This document shows positions 28,068 to 37,144 of a stretch of 64,000 nt of DNA, one piece after another. The DNA is from Schleiferilactobacillus perolens DSM 12744 (GTDB lineage: Bacteria; Bacillota; Bacilli; Lactobacillales; Lactobacillaceae). Every line of letters starts with the position of its first letter. Position 1 is the stretch's first letter. The position numbers and the translations under genes are program-made. The stretch spans positions 39,079-103,078 of the forward strand of contig NZ_AZEC01000009.1 in the NCBI RefSeq assembly GCF_001435585.1. Reading direction: 5' to 3'. Under the pieces are notes generated by a model. The model saw only the letters and a list, made by a program, of their open reading frames with translations, was not told the origin of the DNA and ran no database searches.

Positions 28068-29411
28068 TTACAGTGCTAATGCACCCATTGGATCCCAAGG
28101 TGCTAAGACTTTGGGTTGATCAAATTCTGCTTCGAAGGCTTGCTTTAAGTCTGCGGATAAGAATTTTTTGTTGATGACAACTTGGTAGACAAATTGATCG
28201 AACCACTTGTCACTCATGACGAAGTAGCCCTTTTCACCGACTTTGTCGCCCCAAGAGTTTTCAACTTTCCACTTGGTGGGTTTGCCATTGACCAGATCGA
28301 CACCAGTTAATACCATGGCGTGGGTCATCAATGATTCGCCGTAATCCAAGCGTTGGGCCTTAGTCATGGACAGATCCACATCGAAGAGGTCGTCGACATG
28401 ATAGAAATCAGTATCCATGATCCCCTTTTGCCGTTCGGAACTCTTGCCGACATCAGAACCAAACCAGACTGTTTCGCCAGCTTGTAATTGTTTAACGGCT
28501 AATTCCTTGAATGTATCAATATCCAAGTTGAAGTGCCGAACCTGACGACCGCCAACCACGTTACCTAAGAATTCAACGGTGTAATCATGCTTGTATGGCT
28601 TGTCATCTGTCGGGGAGTTGATGATGGAGATGTAATCCGGTGTATTCCAGCCCACATACTTCCGGAAGAAAGTTTGGGGAGTCAATTCCGTATCCCGGGT
28701 ATATTCGCCATCGTCGTTCTTGTATTCCCAGTCGAACTTAGTCGGGGGATTGCCCAGGCTGTAAACCAAGATACGATAAACTTCGCTCAGCATCTTATCT
28801 TTGGTATCTTGCACTTGGGTATCGTCGGCGCCTTCGTTGATAATCTTGCGTAATTCAACGGCGTCAGCACGTAACTTCAGGTTTAACGTAGCGTTGAGTT
28901 CGTTGGATTTGGAAGAGTTGTAAGTTTCAGGCATGACACTCTTAGGCACTACGCCGTATTTTTCAATCAAAGCCATCAACATATCCCATTGGCCGCCATC
29001 TTGTTGCGGTGTGGCTAATAAGAAGTCCACTTTCCGATCGCCTAAAGGTAAAGCGGCGGTTGTGATGATGTTTTCATAGAACCAGTTGGATTTTTCAAAC
29101 TTGTCCCAGAAGTTGGTGTAGTTTTGTGAAAGCTCAAAACCCTTCAACTTATACTGACTTTGGATAGGGTGGCGCATTGTGTTTAATGCGGCAAACATCC
29201 AGCAACGGCCAGATTGTTTCTGGTTAGCAACCGAACCGGTGTCAATTTCAACTGAAAAGACGGGGTCCATTGCCACTTGACTGGCCATGTTTTCACTAGA
29301 AGCTAAAATACCGTTTTTCATCACAGTATTCTGTAAAGCACCGGATTTCGGTGTGTGTGCAACTACATCTTGGTACCCAGCAATATCCTGGGCGGTAATT
29401 TCTTTTGCCAA
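28068..29411 (-). CDS. pepC: Aminopeptidase C (bleomycin hydrolase family), first paralogue
   Basis: A 447-residue cytoplasmic C1-family cysteine aminopeptidase that trims peptides from imported oligopeptides. Glutamine and catalytic C70 in NQKQSGRCWMFAALN, the histidine in THAMVLTGVD and the asparagine in KVENSWGDK are all present. TTG start at 29411 with AAGGAGG upstream. A second paralogue lies 118 bases upstream on the same strand, but pepC has its own promoter, so separate control is likely. Confidence 0.95.
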   Translation of the reverse strand: MAKEITAQDIAGYQDVVAHTPKSGALQNTVMKNGILASSENMASQVAMDPVFSVEIDTGSVANQKQSGRCWMFAALNTMRHPIQSQYKLKGFELSQNYTNFWDKFEKSNWFYENIITTAALPLGDRKVDFLLATPQQDGGQWDMLMALIEKYGVVPKSVMPETYNSSKSNELNATLNLKLRADAVELRKIINEGADDTQVQDTKDKMLSEVYRILVYSLGNPPTKFDWEYKNDDGEYTRDTELTPQTFFRKYVGWNTPDYISIINSPTDDKPYKHDYTVEFLGNVVGGRQVRHFNLDIDTFKELAVKQLQAGETVWFGSDVGKSSERQKGIMDTDFYHVDDLFDVDLSMTKAQRLDYGESLMTHAMVLTGVDLVNGKPTKWKVENSWGDKVGEKGYFVMSDKWFDQFVYQVVINKKFLSADLKQAFEAEFDQPKVLAPWDPMGALAL

Positions 29412-29489
29412 AAGAGTGACCTCCTTGAAAAAAATCTGATATGCGTCCGGCCTTTCTCACAAAATAAGAATGCCAATAGACATGATTCC

Positions 29490-29518
29490 ATCTTACCCGC
29501 AAAGGGCAATGTTGACAA
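29490..29518 (-). promoter_or_regulatory. Promoter of pepC
   Basis: On the minus strand TTGTCA (29513-29518) and TAAGAT (29490-29495) are separated by 17 bases, about 80 bases upstream of the TTG start. Confidence 0.55.
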
Positions 29519-29529
29519 CCGGTGGCCGG

Positions 29530-30849
29530 TTAGCTTAGAGCGTCCCAGGCGGGCAAAATGGTTGGTTGACCTTGCCATGCTTTGTTTTCTGCAGCATTCA
29601 TGTATTTAGTGGGAATAACCGCTTCGTAGACGTAGGCATCGAACCAGGCGTCATCCATGGTAAAATAGCCTTTGTGACCGTTCTTATCGCCCCAGGAGTT
29701 CTCCACCTTCCATTTGGTGGGCTGGTCGTTGATGAGATCCACCCCCGTCAGTGTCATGGCGTGGGATACTGAACCCTGTCCAGTATCCAGACGCAGGGCT
29801 TTGTCCCGGTTGACGTGAATGCTGAATAGGTCGTCCGTATTGTAGAGATTGCCGGATAAAGCACCGGCGACGCGGTCCATATTTTCCAGCACATCACAGC
29901 CAAACCAAATCGGGGTATTGTCTTTGAGTAGTTGGATACACAACGCCTTCAACCGATCCGGCGCCACATTGAGCAGTCGCACAGGCGTCCCGCCGACAAC
30001 ATTGCCTTGGGTGTCCACGGTGTATAGCGTGTTTACCGCCTTGTCATTTTGGGGACTACTGGCAAAACAGGCGTAATCCGCTAGGTTTTGTTTGAATTCC
30101 TGCTGTAAAAACGCCTGGGGCGTGGTATGCATGGTGTGATACTGCTGATTATCGTCCCGGTATGTATAAGTGAATTCCTTAGGCGGTTCACCGAAGGCAT
30201 AGGCCGTGATCCGATACACCGCAGTCATGAATTTTTGCTTTTGGGCATCAATGGCAGCAGTGCTGGCACCGTCTTGGATCATTTGACGCAACATGATCGC
30301 GTCTTTGCGCAACTTGGTGTTCAGAACACTCGAGTATTGGGCGGTGGCTTCTGAGCTGGTGGTTTCCGGCATCACGCTCTTTGGCACGACCCCGTATTTT
30401 TGGGTGATCGCCACTGCGTAAGACCATTGACCGCCATCATCATCCGGAGCAGCAAAGAGCTTAGCCACTTTCCGATCCGTGCGTGGAAGTTTCGCGCTCG
30501 AAATAATTTGCTCATAAAACCAATTGGCTTTTTCTAAGCGATCATAGAAGGAGTCGTAATTTTGGGACAACTCGAAGTCTTTGACCTGATGGGTCCGGGC
30601 AAACTCGTGGCGCAGCATGTTTAAAGCCGCAAACAGCCAGCAGCGGCCAGAGTGTTTCTGGTTGCTAACCGCCCCGGTGTTGATCTCGACAGAAAAAACG
30701 GGATCAAGGGCAGTCGCACTGGTGTGATTATAACTGGCAGCATAAATGCCATTTTTTTGGACCGCCCCGGCCAAGGCTGAGACAGCTGGCTGGGCCTGGG
30801 TTTGCTGAGCAAAATTGGCAATTTGCTCGGCGGTAATTGTTTTCGACAT
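29530..30849 (-). CDS. pepC: Aminopeptidase C (bleomycin hydrolase family), second paralogue
   Basis: A 439-residue homologue of the neighbouring PepC, with the same catalytic set: C70 in NQKHSGRCWLFAALN, histidine in SHAMTLTGVD and asparagine in KVENSWGDK. Alignment by eye is collinear along the full length, so this is an old tandem duplication; substitutions are scattered through the chain. Both copies look active. The ATG at 30849 follows AGGAGTTGATTAA. It is divergent from the LacI-type regulator gene. Confidence 0.93.
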   Translation of the reverse strand: MSKTITAEQIANFAQQTQAQPAVSALAGAVQKNGIYAASYNHTSATALDPVFSVEINTGAVSNQKHSGRCWLFAALNMLRHEFARTHQVKDFELSQNYDSFYDRLEKANWFYEQIISSAKLPRTDRKVAKLFAAPDDDGGQWSYAVAITQKYGVVPKSVMPETTSSEATAQYSSVLNTKLRKDAIMLRQMIQDGASTAAIDAQKQKFMTAVYRITAYAFGEPPKEFTYTYRDDNQQYHTMHTTPQAFLQQEFKQNLADYACFASSPQNDKAVNTLYTVDTQGNVVGGTPVRLLNVAPDRLKALCIQLLKDNTPIWFGCDVLENMDRVAGALSGNLYNTDDLFSIHVNRDKALRLDTGQGSVSHAMTLTGVDLINDQPTKWKVENSWGDKNGHKGYFTMDDAWFDAYVYEAVIPTKYMNAAENKAWQGQPTILPAWDALS

Positions 30850-30936
30850 TTAATCAACTCCTAATGTGAATAAAACTAGCCTAATACAAACAAATCAACG
30901 GTGCAAGATACCGTGGTGAGAAAGAAGGATGGGATC

Positions 30937-31908
30937 GTGGCTACTTTAGGTGACGTGGCAGCAAAAGCCCATGTGTCCAAGATGACCGTATCCCGAGTGA
31001 TCAATCACCCCGAGAAGGTGACCCGAGAGTTACGGGAACTGGTTTATGCCGCTATGAGCGAGCTGAATTATCAACCAAACATCGCCGCCAAAGCACTGGC
31101 CAATAATCGGACCCAGATCGTGAAACTCTTTATTTTAGAAAAGATGGACACGGTGGAGCCCTATTATATGAGTTTACTGGCCGGGTTAGCGGATGCTTTA
31201 GATGAGAAAAACTACGCACTGCAATTGGTCACCAAGAATAGCTTAGAGGTGGGGAATTGTGACGGGTATGTGGTGACTGGGATGCGAAATAAGGACTATG
31301 GGTGGTTGGAAACTGTTGAAAAGCCCATCGTATTATATGGCGAAAATCAAATGGGCTTTGATTATGTCGATACCGACAATCTCCTGGGACTGCGGACGAG
31401 TACGAATTATGCTTTTACTTGCGGGTACACGACAGTCGTTTTTGTGGGCATCAATTTGCCCGACTCCTTTGCCGAATCCAGAGAAAAAGGGTACACATTG
31501 GCGATGGCGGCCCACCATGCCCCGCCTATTATTTATCGAGTGGATAATCGCTCTCACATTTCGGATGATTTGATTACCAAGCATTTTACAAAATTTCCAA
31601 AGAATGTTTGCTTTGTGTGCGCCTCAGATCGCTTGGCGATTGGCGTGGAACGGGCCATTCAACGTCAGGGCGGCAAAATTCCGGAGGACTATGGGGTGAT
31701 CGGATTTGATGGCGTCTTTTTGGATCGGATCGGTTCGCCGCAACTGACCACCATCCGTCAGCCTGTCCAGAAGATGGGTTACGAAACCGGCCGGATGGTG
31801 CTGCGTAAGATAGAGGAAAACGGTTCGCCCCAGGGACATGAAGTTTTTGTTTCCACCTTGGTCCCCCGAGGGACCACTCGGGCACCAAAATCTTTACCCG
31901 CCAAATAA
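30937..31908 (+). CDS. malR: LacI/GalR family transcriptional regulator of the maltodextrin locus
   Basis: A 323-residue regulator with an N-terminal LacI helix-turn-helix (ATLGDVAAKAHVSKMTVSRVIN, hinge YQPNIAAKAL) and a periplasmic-binding-protein-like effector domain including YGVIGFDGVFLDRIGSPQLTTIRQP. Its position directly before the maltose genes indicates MalR, which in related bacteria represses them in the absence of maltodextrin. I chose GTG at 30937 since AAAGAAGG is 8 bases upstream; longer starts would add an unusual extension before the helix-turn-helix. Candidate operators are at 31916 and 35587. Confidence 0.85.
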   Translation: MATLGDVAAKAHVSKMTVSRVINHPEKVTRELRELVYAAMSELNYQPNIAAKALANNRTQIVKLFILEKMDTVEPYYMSLLAGLADALDEKNYALQLVTKNSLEVGNCDGYVVTGMRNKDYGWLETVEKPIVLYGENQMGFDYVDTDNLLGLRTSTNYAFTCGYTTVVFVGINLPDSFAESREKGYTLAMAAHHAPPIIYRVDNRSHISDDLITKHFTKFPKNVCFVCASDRLAIGVERAIQRQGGKIPEDYGVIGFDGVFLDRIGSPQLTTIRQPVQKMGYETGRMVLRKIEENGSPQGHEVFVSTLVPRGTTRAPKSLPAK

Positions 31909-31915
31909 TGCCTTG

Positions 31916-31929
31916 TGTTACCGATAACA
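31916..31929. promoter_or_regulatory. Palindromic operator upstream of the alpha-glucosidase gene
   Basis: TGTTACCGATAACA has perfect TGTTA/TAACA arms around a central CG, the layout of LacI-family operators. The same motif occurs before malE at 35587. It lies 8 bases after the regulator stop and 74 bases before the alpha-glucosidase start. Confidence 0.6.
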
Positions 31930-32002
31930 TGGGTCTAACCAATTGCCTTTGCACACGCTTTCGCTTAAGGTGAATGCAGTGAGCAAGAGAGGGGCATGAC
32001 GC

Positions 32003-33685
32003 ATGGCAGCATGGTACGACCAAGCCATTATTTATCAGGTGTATCCCAAAAGTTTTAAAGACAGCAACGGTGATGGTATCGGTGATTTGACCGGTATTAC
32101 TGAGAAGCTAGATTATTTTACACAACTCGGTGTGAACACCCTTTGGTTGAATCCAATTTTTCGATCTCCGCAAGTGGATAACGGGTATGACGTATCCGAC
32201 TTTTATGCCATTGATCCGCAACTGGGGACTTTGGCCGATTTCAAAGCATTGATCGAGGCCGCTCATCGCCGCGGCTTGCGGATCGTGCTGGACATGGTGT
32301 TAAACCACACATCGGATCAGCACCCATGGTTTCAAGGCGCCCTGCAAGGGCCAAAGAATCCTTACTATAATTATTACATTTGGGCCCACGGTGCTGACGG
32401 TCAGTTGCCGAATAATTGGGGCTCGTTTTTTGGCGGCAGCGTGTGGGCTCAGCACCCCACCGTGGCGGATCGCTATTATTTTCATCTATTTGAAAGACGG
32501 ATGCCGGATTTAAATTGGCACAATCCTCAAGTGCGGCAAGAGATGACTAAGGTGGCCAATTACTGGGCGGATCTGGGCATTGACGGGCTGCGGTTGGATG
32601 CATTCATTCATTTGGCGAAGGCTGATCTGCATCAAAATTATCCGAGTGATGGTGCAGATCCAGTCGTGGCAGAAGGTATGTTTGCTAACTTGCCAGCTGT
32701 TCAGCCGTATTTGGCCGAATTTGTCGCTGGGGTGAAAGCAAACCACCCGGATCTATTTATTTTGGGCGAAGCGGCCAGCGCCACGGTGAATTTGGCCGCA
32801 GACTATACGCGACCGGCCGCCAACATGGCGGATGCGGTTATTTCCTTCCGATACTTTCCCACGAAACCACGGGCCAAAAGAGATGCCGTGCCGGCGGATT
32901 ATCAACCCCAAAGGCTGGATTGGCTGGCCTTTCGGCAAGTCATGACTGATTGGCAGCAAACACTATTGCCGCCGCGGCGGCTCACACTTTACTGGGGAAA
33001 TCATGATATGGCTCGGGTGGCGACCCGCATGGGCAGTCACCGTTATCCCCAACAATCAGCAAAGTCCTTAGCCACTTTGATGTATCTCCAACGCGGTTTG
33101 CCAGTACTGTATTACGGCGATGAATTGGGCCTAAGCAATGGCACCTTGGCCAGCCTAGCCGCGTTTGGCGATCCCACAGTGACAGCCTTTGCCAATGCGG
33201 CGAAGGCCGCCGGGTGGTCATCAGAGCGGATTTTAGAAAATGTCAATGCCACCCATAAATTGACTGCCCGGGCGCCATTGCCGTGGTCAGACGACATTGG
33301 TCACGGCTTTTCGAAAGTGGCCCCGTGGTTGGCAGTGAGTCAGGATGGCACACCGGTCAGCAAGCAAATGGCGGACCCCGACAGTGTATGGCACCATTAC
33401 CAGCAACTGTTTGCGTTGAAACAAACGCCGCTTTTTACCCGCGGTAATTGGCAATTGCAAAATTGGGCTCCGTGGTTGTATGCATATACGCGCACGCTGG
33501 GTGTGGAAACTGCTTTGGTCGTGGTCAATATTAGTGATACGCGGCACACCGTGACAGTACCCCGTGCCTGGGCCCAGGCACCTGTCCAGCAATTAACGGT
33601 AGGTGCCGTGCACCAAACGGCGGCGGAGTTGACGCTCGGCCCATGGAGTAGTGCGGTTTTAACAATTAAGAAGGGGAGTAAATAA
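32003..33685 (+). CDS. malL: GH13 alpha-glucosidase
   Basis: A 560-residue cytoplasmic GH13 enzyme hydrolysing terminal glucose from maltodextrins. The family motifs are present: region I DMVLNHTSDQHPWF, region II GLRLDAFIHLAK (nucleophile Asp), region III LGEAAS (acid Glu), region IV GNHDMAR, and the MPDLNW marker. The residue after the nucleophile is alanine; in this subfamily valine goes with alpha-1,6 and alanine or threonine with alpha-1,4 specificity, so maltose-type substrates are more likely than isomaltose. AAGAGAGGGG precedes the ATG. The next gene starts 3 bases after the stop. Confidence 0.9.
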   Translation: MAAWYDQAIIYQVYPKSFKDSNGDGIGDLTGITEKLDYFTQLGVNTLWLNPIFRSPQVDNGYDVSDFYAIDPQLGTLADFKALIEAAHRRGLRIVLDMVLNHTSDQHPWFQGALQGPKNPYYNYYIWAHGADGQLPNNWGSFFGGSVWAQHPTVADRYYFHLFERRMPDLNWHNPQVRQEMTKVANYWADLGIDGLRLDAFIHLAKADLHQNYPSDGADPVVAEGMFANLPAVQPYLAEFVAGVKANHPDLFILGEAASATVNLAADYTRPAANMADAVISFRYFPTKPRAKRDAVPADYQPQRLDWLAFRQVMTDWQQTLLPPRRLTLYWGNHDMARVATRMGSHRYPQQSAKSLATLMYLQRGLPVLYYGDELGLSNGTLASLAAFGDPTVTAFANAAKAAGWSSERILENVNATHKLTARAPLPWSDDIGHGFSKVAPWLAVSQDGTPVSKQMADPDSVWHHYQQLFALKQTPLFTRGNWQLQNWAPWLYAYTRTLGVETALVVVNISDTRHTVTVPRAWAQAPVQQLTVGAVHQTAAELTLGPWSSAVLTIKKGSK

Positions 33686-33688
33686 CCT

Positions 33689-35467
33689 ATGGAAAAAGCA
33701 GCAATCTATCATCGCCCGGAAAGCGAGTACGCCAGTCTTTATACGACTGATGAATTGCGTTTACGTCTGCGGACCAAACGAAATGACATCGCCCAGGTGG
33801 ACTGTTTATGGGGGGATCCCTACAGTCAAGTGAAGCGGGACGGTGAAAGTGAGTGGGGCTACGAACGGACTCCTATGCAGATTATTGCACGGACGGATGT
33901 GTATGATTATTGGGGCGTGGCAGTGAGCATTGCCACTCATCGGCTGCAATACGGGTTTGAATTAACGGATACGGCCAAGAAACCCGCGACGATTGGCTAC
34001 GGTGACCAGGGATTTTTCCCAGGCACGCCAGAAGGGATTAAACACGCGTCCATGTTCCGGTTGCCATATTTTCACGACATCGATCGCATCAAAGCGCCTG
34101 AGTGGGTATCGAACACAGTATGGTATCAGATTTTTCCAGAGCGGTTTGCGAATGGTGATCCCACGAATGATCCGGCAGGGACGCTGCCTTGGGCCAGTAA
34201 GGAACATCCTGGCCGGACTGACTTTTACGGCGGCGATTTGCAAGGGGTCCTCGACCATCTCGATTATTTAAAGAAGCTAGGAATCAACGGTCTGTATTTC
34301 TGTCCCATCTTCAAGGCCTATTCCAATCATAAGTACGATACCATTGATTATTTGGAAGTTGACCCCGACTTTGGCGATAAGAATTTATTCCGTGAAGTGG
34401 TCGAAGCTGCCCACAAGCGGGGGATGAAAGTTATGCTGGACGCTGTCTTCAATCACATTGGCGATCAATCCTATCAGTGGCAAGATGTTTTGGCTAAAGG
34501 TCAGGATTCGCGGTTTGCGGATTGGTTCCATGTCCATTCTTTCCCTGCGCGTTATGAAAAGACGGATGACTTTGAAGAAGCCAAAAACATCACTTACGAT
34601 ACGTTTGCGAACACGCCCCACATGCCGAAGTTAAATACCGCCAACCCAGAGGTTCAGGAGTATTTGCTGACAGTAGCCAAGTATTGGATCGAGAACTTTG
34701 ATATTGACGCATGGCGGCTGGATGTCGCCAACGAAGTGGATCACCATTTCTGGCGCAAATTTGCCGAGGTATGTCATGCAGCTAAACCGGAATTCTATAT
34801 CCTAGGTGAAGTGTGGCATTCATCTCAGCCGTGGCTGCAAGGGGATCAATTTTCCGCTGTAATGAATTATGCCTACACCGATTTGATCAAAGAAGGAGTG
34901 GTCAAGAAGAACATTACTCCCACCCACATGGTGGATTCGCTGAATCAGCAACAGATGCTCTACGCGGATCAAACCACCGAAGTAATGTTTAATGTCTTGG
35001 ATTCCCACGACACCCCGCGCTTGCTCACAGAATGTGCCGACGATGCGGATTTAATGCGTCAGGCTGAGGCCTTCACGTATTTGCAGAAGGGTTCGCCATG
35101 TGTCTATTATGGCGATGAAGTCGGCATTGACGGGCACGAAGACCCCGATTGCCGCAAATGTATGATTTGGGATCCCAAGAAACAAAATCAAGACATGCTG
35201 AAGTTCTTCCAGCAACTGATTGCACTGCGGAAGGAGTACGCTGCAGTCATCAGTAAAGGAACGACCGATTGGCGGACAGTGGCCGACATCACCGGACTGG
35301 TCCACTTAGTCCGCAAACATCGCGGCATTCATTTGCACGGCGTCTTTAATTTCGGCGAGAAACCGGTAGCAATAAAGCATGTGCACAAAACAGACATCTT
35401 GATGAAACAAGGAGTGGACGAAAAGAAATTGGCGCCCAATGGTTTTCTGATTTATGTGAAAAAATAA
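33689..35467 (+). CDS. Cyclomaltodextrinase / neopullulanase / maltogenic amylase (GH13_20)
   Basis: A 592-residue enzyme with an N-terminal CBM34-like domain (about 1-125), then the GH13 barrel with LDAVFNHIGDQS, DAWRLDVANEVDHHFWRKF (nucleophile), ILGEVWH (acid) and DSHDTPRLL. It has no signal peptide, so it acts on imported maltodextrins or cyclodextrins, releasing maltose for the phosphorylase. Directly follows the alpha-glucosidase gene and is closed by a strong terminator, separating it from malE. Confidence 0.9.
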   Translation: MEKAAIYHRPESEYASLYTTDELRLRLRTKRNDIAQVDCLWGDPYSQVKRDGESEWGYERTPMQIIARTDVYDYWGVAVSIATHRLQYGFELTDTAKKPATIGYGDQGFFPGTPEGIKHASMFRLPYFHDIDRIKAPEWVSNTVWYQIFPERFANGDPTNDPAGTLPWASKEHPGRTDFYGGDLQGVLDHLDYLKKLGINGLYFCPIFKAYSNHKYDTIDYLEVDPDFGDKNLFREVVEAAHKRGMKVMLDAVFNHIGDQSYQWQDVLAKGQDSRFADWFHVHSFPARYEKTDDFEEAKNITYDTFANTPHMPKLNTANPEVQEYLLTVAKYWIENFDIDAWRLDVANEVDHHFWRKFAEVCHAAKPEFYILGEVWHSSQPWLQGDQFSAVMNYAYTDLIKEGVVKKNITPTHMVDSLNQQQMLYADQTTEVMFNVLDSHDTPRLLTECADDADLMRQAEAFTYLQKGSPCVYYGDEVGIDGHEDPDCRKCMIWDPKKQNQDMLKFFQQLIALRKEYAAVISKGTTDWRTVADITGLVHLVRKHRGIHLHGVFNFGEKPVAIKHVHKTDILMKQGVDEKKLAPNGFLIYVKK

Positions 35468-35481
35468 TGTAAGCAATCTGC

Positions 35482-35525
35482 AAGCACCCGTTTCAGTTTT
35501 GATTGGTTGAACCGGGTGCTTTTGT
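35482..35525 (+). terminator. Terminator after the GH13_20 gene
   Basis: AAGCACCCG (35482-35490) pairs with CGGGTGCTT (35513-35521) followed by TTTGT. Confidence 0.8.
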
Positions 35526-35586
35526 CATATCAATAGATGGATTACCGACACGGCGGCCTTGATGACACTTTTTGAGTAAGCCATCT

Positions 35587-35617
35587 TGTTACCGGTATCA
35601 TTGGTAAATCGCTTGCA
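35587..35617. promoter_or_regulatory. malE operator and candidate cre site
   Basis: TGTTACCGGTATCA (35587-35600) matches the palindrome before the alpha-glucosidase gene in 12 of 14 positions. Directly downstream GTAAATCGCTTGCA (35604-35617) matches the catabolite-response consensus TGWAANCGNWNNCW except for the first two bases and overlaps the -35 region, so CcpA repression under glucose is plausible. Confidence 0.5.
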
Positions 35618-35641
35618 AACCATCCTGTGGGTTGTGATAAT
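35613..35641 (+). promoter_or_regulatory. Promoter of malE
   Basis: TTGCAA (35613-35618) and GATAAT (35636-35641) with a 17-base spacer. The transcript would have a leader of about 190 bases; within it an imperfect palindrome lies at 35659-35677. The remaining leader shows no recognisable riboswitch. Confidence 0.6.
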
Positions 35642-35838
35642 GAATGCGTGTTCAAGAAATGATTCAGTGATTCATTGTTTCAGAACTTCTGCTTTGAGGG
35701 CATTGACACACGTGATCAGATTAACAAGCTGCTCAAATGTGCCGCTTTAAAAGCACAAGATATTTTGAGTTAACGACAACCCGTTCCGTCAATTCTCAAT
35801 TATTGAACGGTATGTCGGACTCGCAGGAGGAATTATCA

Positions 35839-37077
35839 ATGAAGTTATGGAAAAAAGTCGCAGTTGCCGGTACGACACTTTTGGCCGCAGTCGCGTTGGT
35901 GGCTTGTTCCGGTGGTTCAAGTTCATCAAGTACAGCTTCGAGTAAGTCAGGTAGTGTCTCAGGAAGCGTTAGTCTTTGGGTAGACACCACACAGGTGCCG
36001 TTTTACAAGACAATTGTTAAGAATTTCAATAAGAAATATCCCGATATCAAGGTTAAGCTGACTCAGAGTCCCAACGGCTCAGCCAATGCCAAGACCGATG
36101 TCGGTAAAGACCCCGCCAAAGCAGCTGATGTCTTTGAAGTCCCGAATGATCAATTGGGCCAATTAGCCGAATCAGGCTACATCAATCCATTATCTCCTGC
36201 TGCTGAAAAGACTGTAAAAGCCAACAACACGTCTGTGTCTGTAGACGGTGTCACTTGGAAAGGTAAAATGTATGCCTTCCCATTTGCCGAACAGGCCCAA
36301 ACAATTTACTACAACAAATCGAAGTTAACTGCTGAAGATGTGAAGTCTTGGGACACATTAACCTCAAAGGGTGTGTTGGCCACGGACTTCTCTAACTCTT
36401 ATAACTTCTATCCCGTCATGTTCTCCGCCGGCACCGAACTCTTTGGTAAAGATGGTGAAACGTTGAAGGGCACGACAGCCAACACTGAACAAGGTGTTAA
36501 TGCGCTTAAGTGGTTAGCCGCACAAAAGAGCAACAAGGGGGTTATGCAAACCTCTAATGCTTTGAATCAACTCAAATCTGGTCATGCCCAAGCCATCATC
36601 GACGGTCCTTGGGATGCCGCGAACTTGAAGAAGATCTTAGGCGACAACTATGCTGTGGCCCCTTATCCAACGATCAATATCGGTGGTGAACAGAAGCAGA
36701 TGCAAGCCTTCCTAGGGATTGAAGCCTTCGCTGTGAATTCACACACGGATGCCAAGAACCAAAAGGCGGCTGCTGCGCTAGCAGAATTCATCACGAACAA
36801 ACAATCGCAATTGATTGTGTATGAAGAATCTGGTCAGATTCCGACAGACAAAGCCACGCAAGCCAGCGACAAGGTAGCCAGTGATCCAGTGGCCAAGGCC
36901 GTCATGGTCATGTCCAAGCCAGGGTACTCCACCTTAATGCCGAAGATGCCGCAAATGGCGACCTTCTGGGATGCCGCGACACCGTTGATCAATGGTGCTT
37001 ATACAGGTTCTGTTAAGGAAGCACAATATACGACGAAGCTTGATGCCTTCGTAAAACGGATTTCTAAAGCAAACTAA
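35839..37077 (+). CDS. malE: Maltodextrin ABC transporter substrate-binding lipoprotein
   Basis: A 412-residue extracytoplasmic solute-binding protein of the maltose/maltodextrin family. It has a signal peptide with lipobox LVAC, a Ser-rich linker, and the type-1 extracellular binding domain (SLWVDTTQVPFYKTIVKNFNKK...; INPLSPAAEK; AIIDGPWDAANLKK). The ATG at 35839 with GCAGGAGGAATT upstream is preferred over upstream in-frame codons that would destroy the signal peptide. A stem-loop separates it from malF, a usual device to give more binding protein than permease. Confidence 0.94.
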   Translation: MKLWKKVAVAGTTLLAAVALVACSGGSSSSSTASSKSGSVSGSVSLWVDTTQVPFYKTIVKNFNKKYPDIKVKLTQSPNGSANAKTDVGKDPAKAADVFEVPNDQLGQLAESGYINPLSPAAEKTVKANNTSVSVDGVTWKGKMYAFPFAEQAQTIYYNKSKLTAEDVKSWDTLTSKGVLATDFSNSYNFYPVMFSAGTELFGKDGETLKGTTANTEQGVNALKWLAAQKSNKGVMQTSNALNQLKSGHAQAIIDGPWDAANLKKILGDNYAVAPYPTINIGGEQKQMQAFLGIEAFAVNSHTDAKNQKAAAALAEFITNKQSQLIVYEESGQIPTDKATQASDKVASDPVAKAVMVMSKPGYSTLMPKMPQMATFWDAATPLINGAYTGSVKEAQYTTKLDAFVKRISKAN

Positions 37078-37086
37078 CTAGTTGTC

Positions 37087-37121
37087 AAAAGGGGTGGGCA
37101 AGTGCCTCACCCTTTTTGTTT
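37087..37121 (+). terminator. Attenuating stem-loop between malE and malF
   Basis: AAAAGGGGTGGGC (37087-37099) pairs, with one bulged base on each side, with GCCTCACCCTTTT (37104-37116), followed by TTGTTT. Probably partial termination, or 3' protection of malE mRNA. Confidence 0.65.
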
Positions 37122-37144
37122 CAGTGAAAAAGAAGGGGAAGCTT

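Noticed and set aside
35737-35838. Upstream extension of malE
   Set aside because: The extension would precede the signal peptide, and a strong ribosome-binding site lies directly before 35839.
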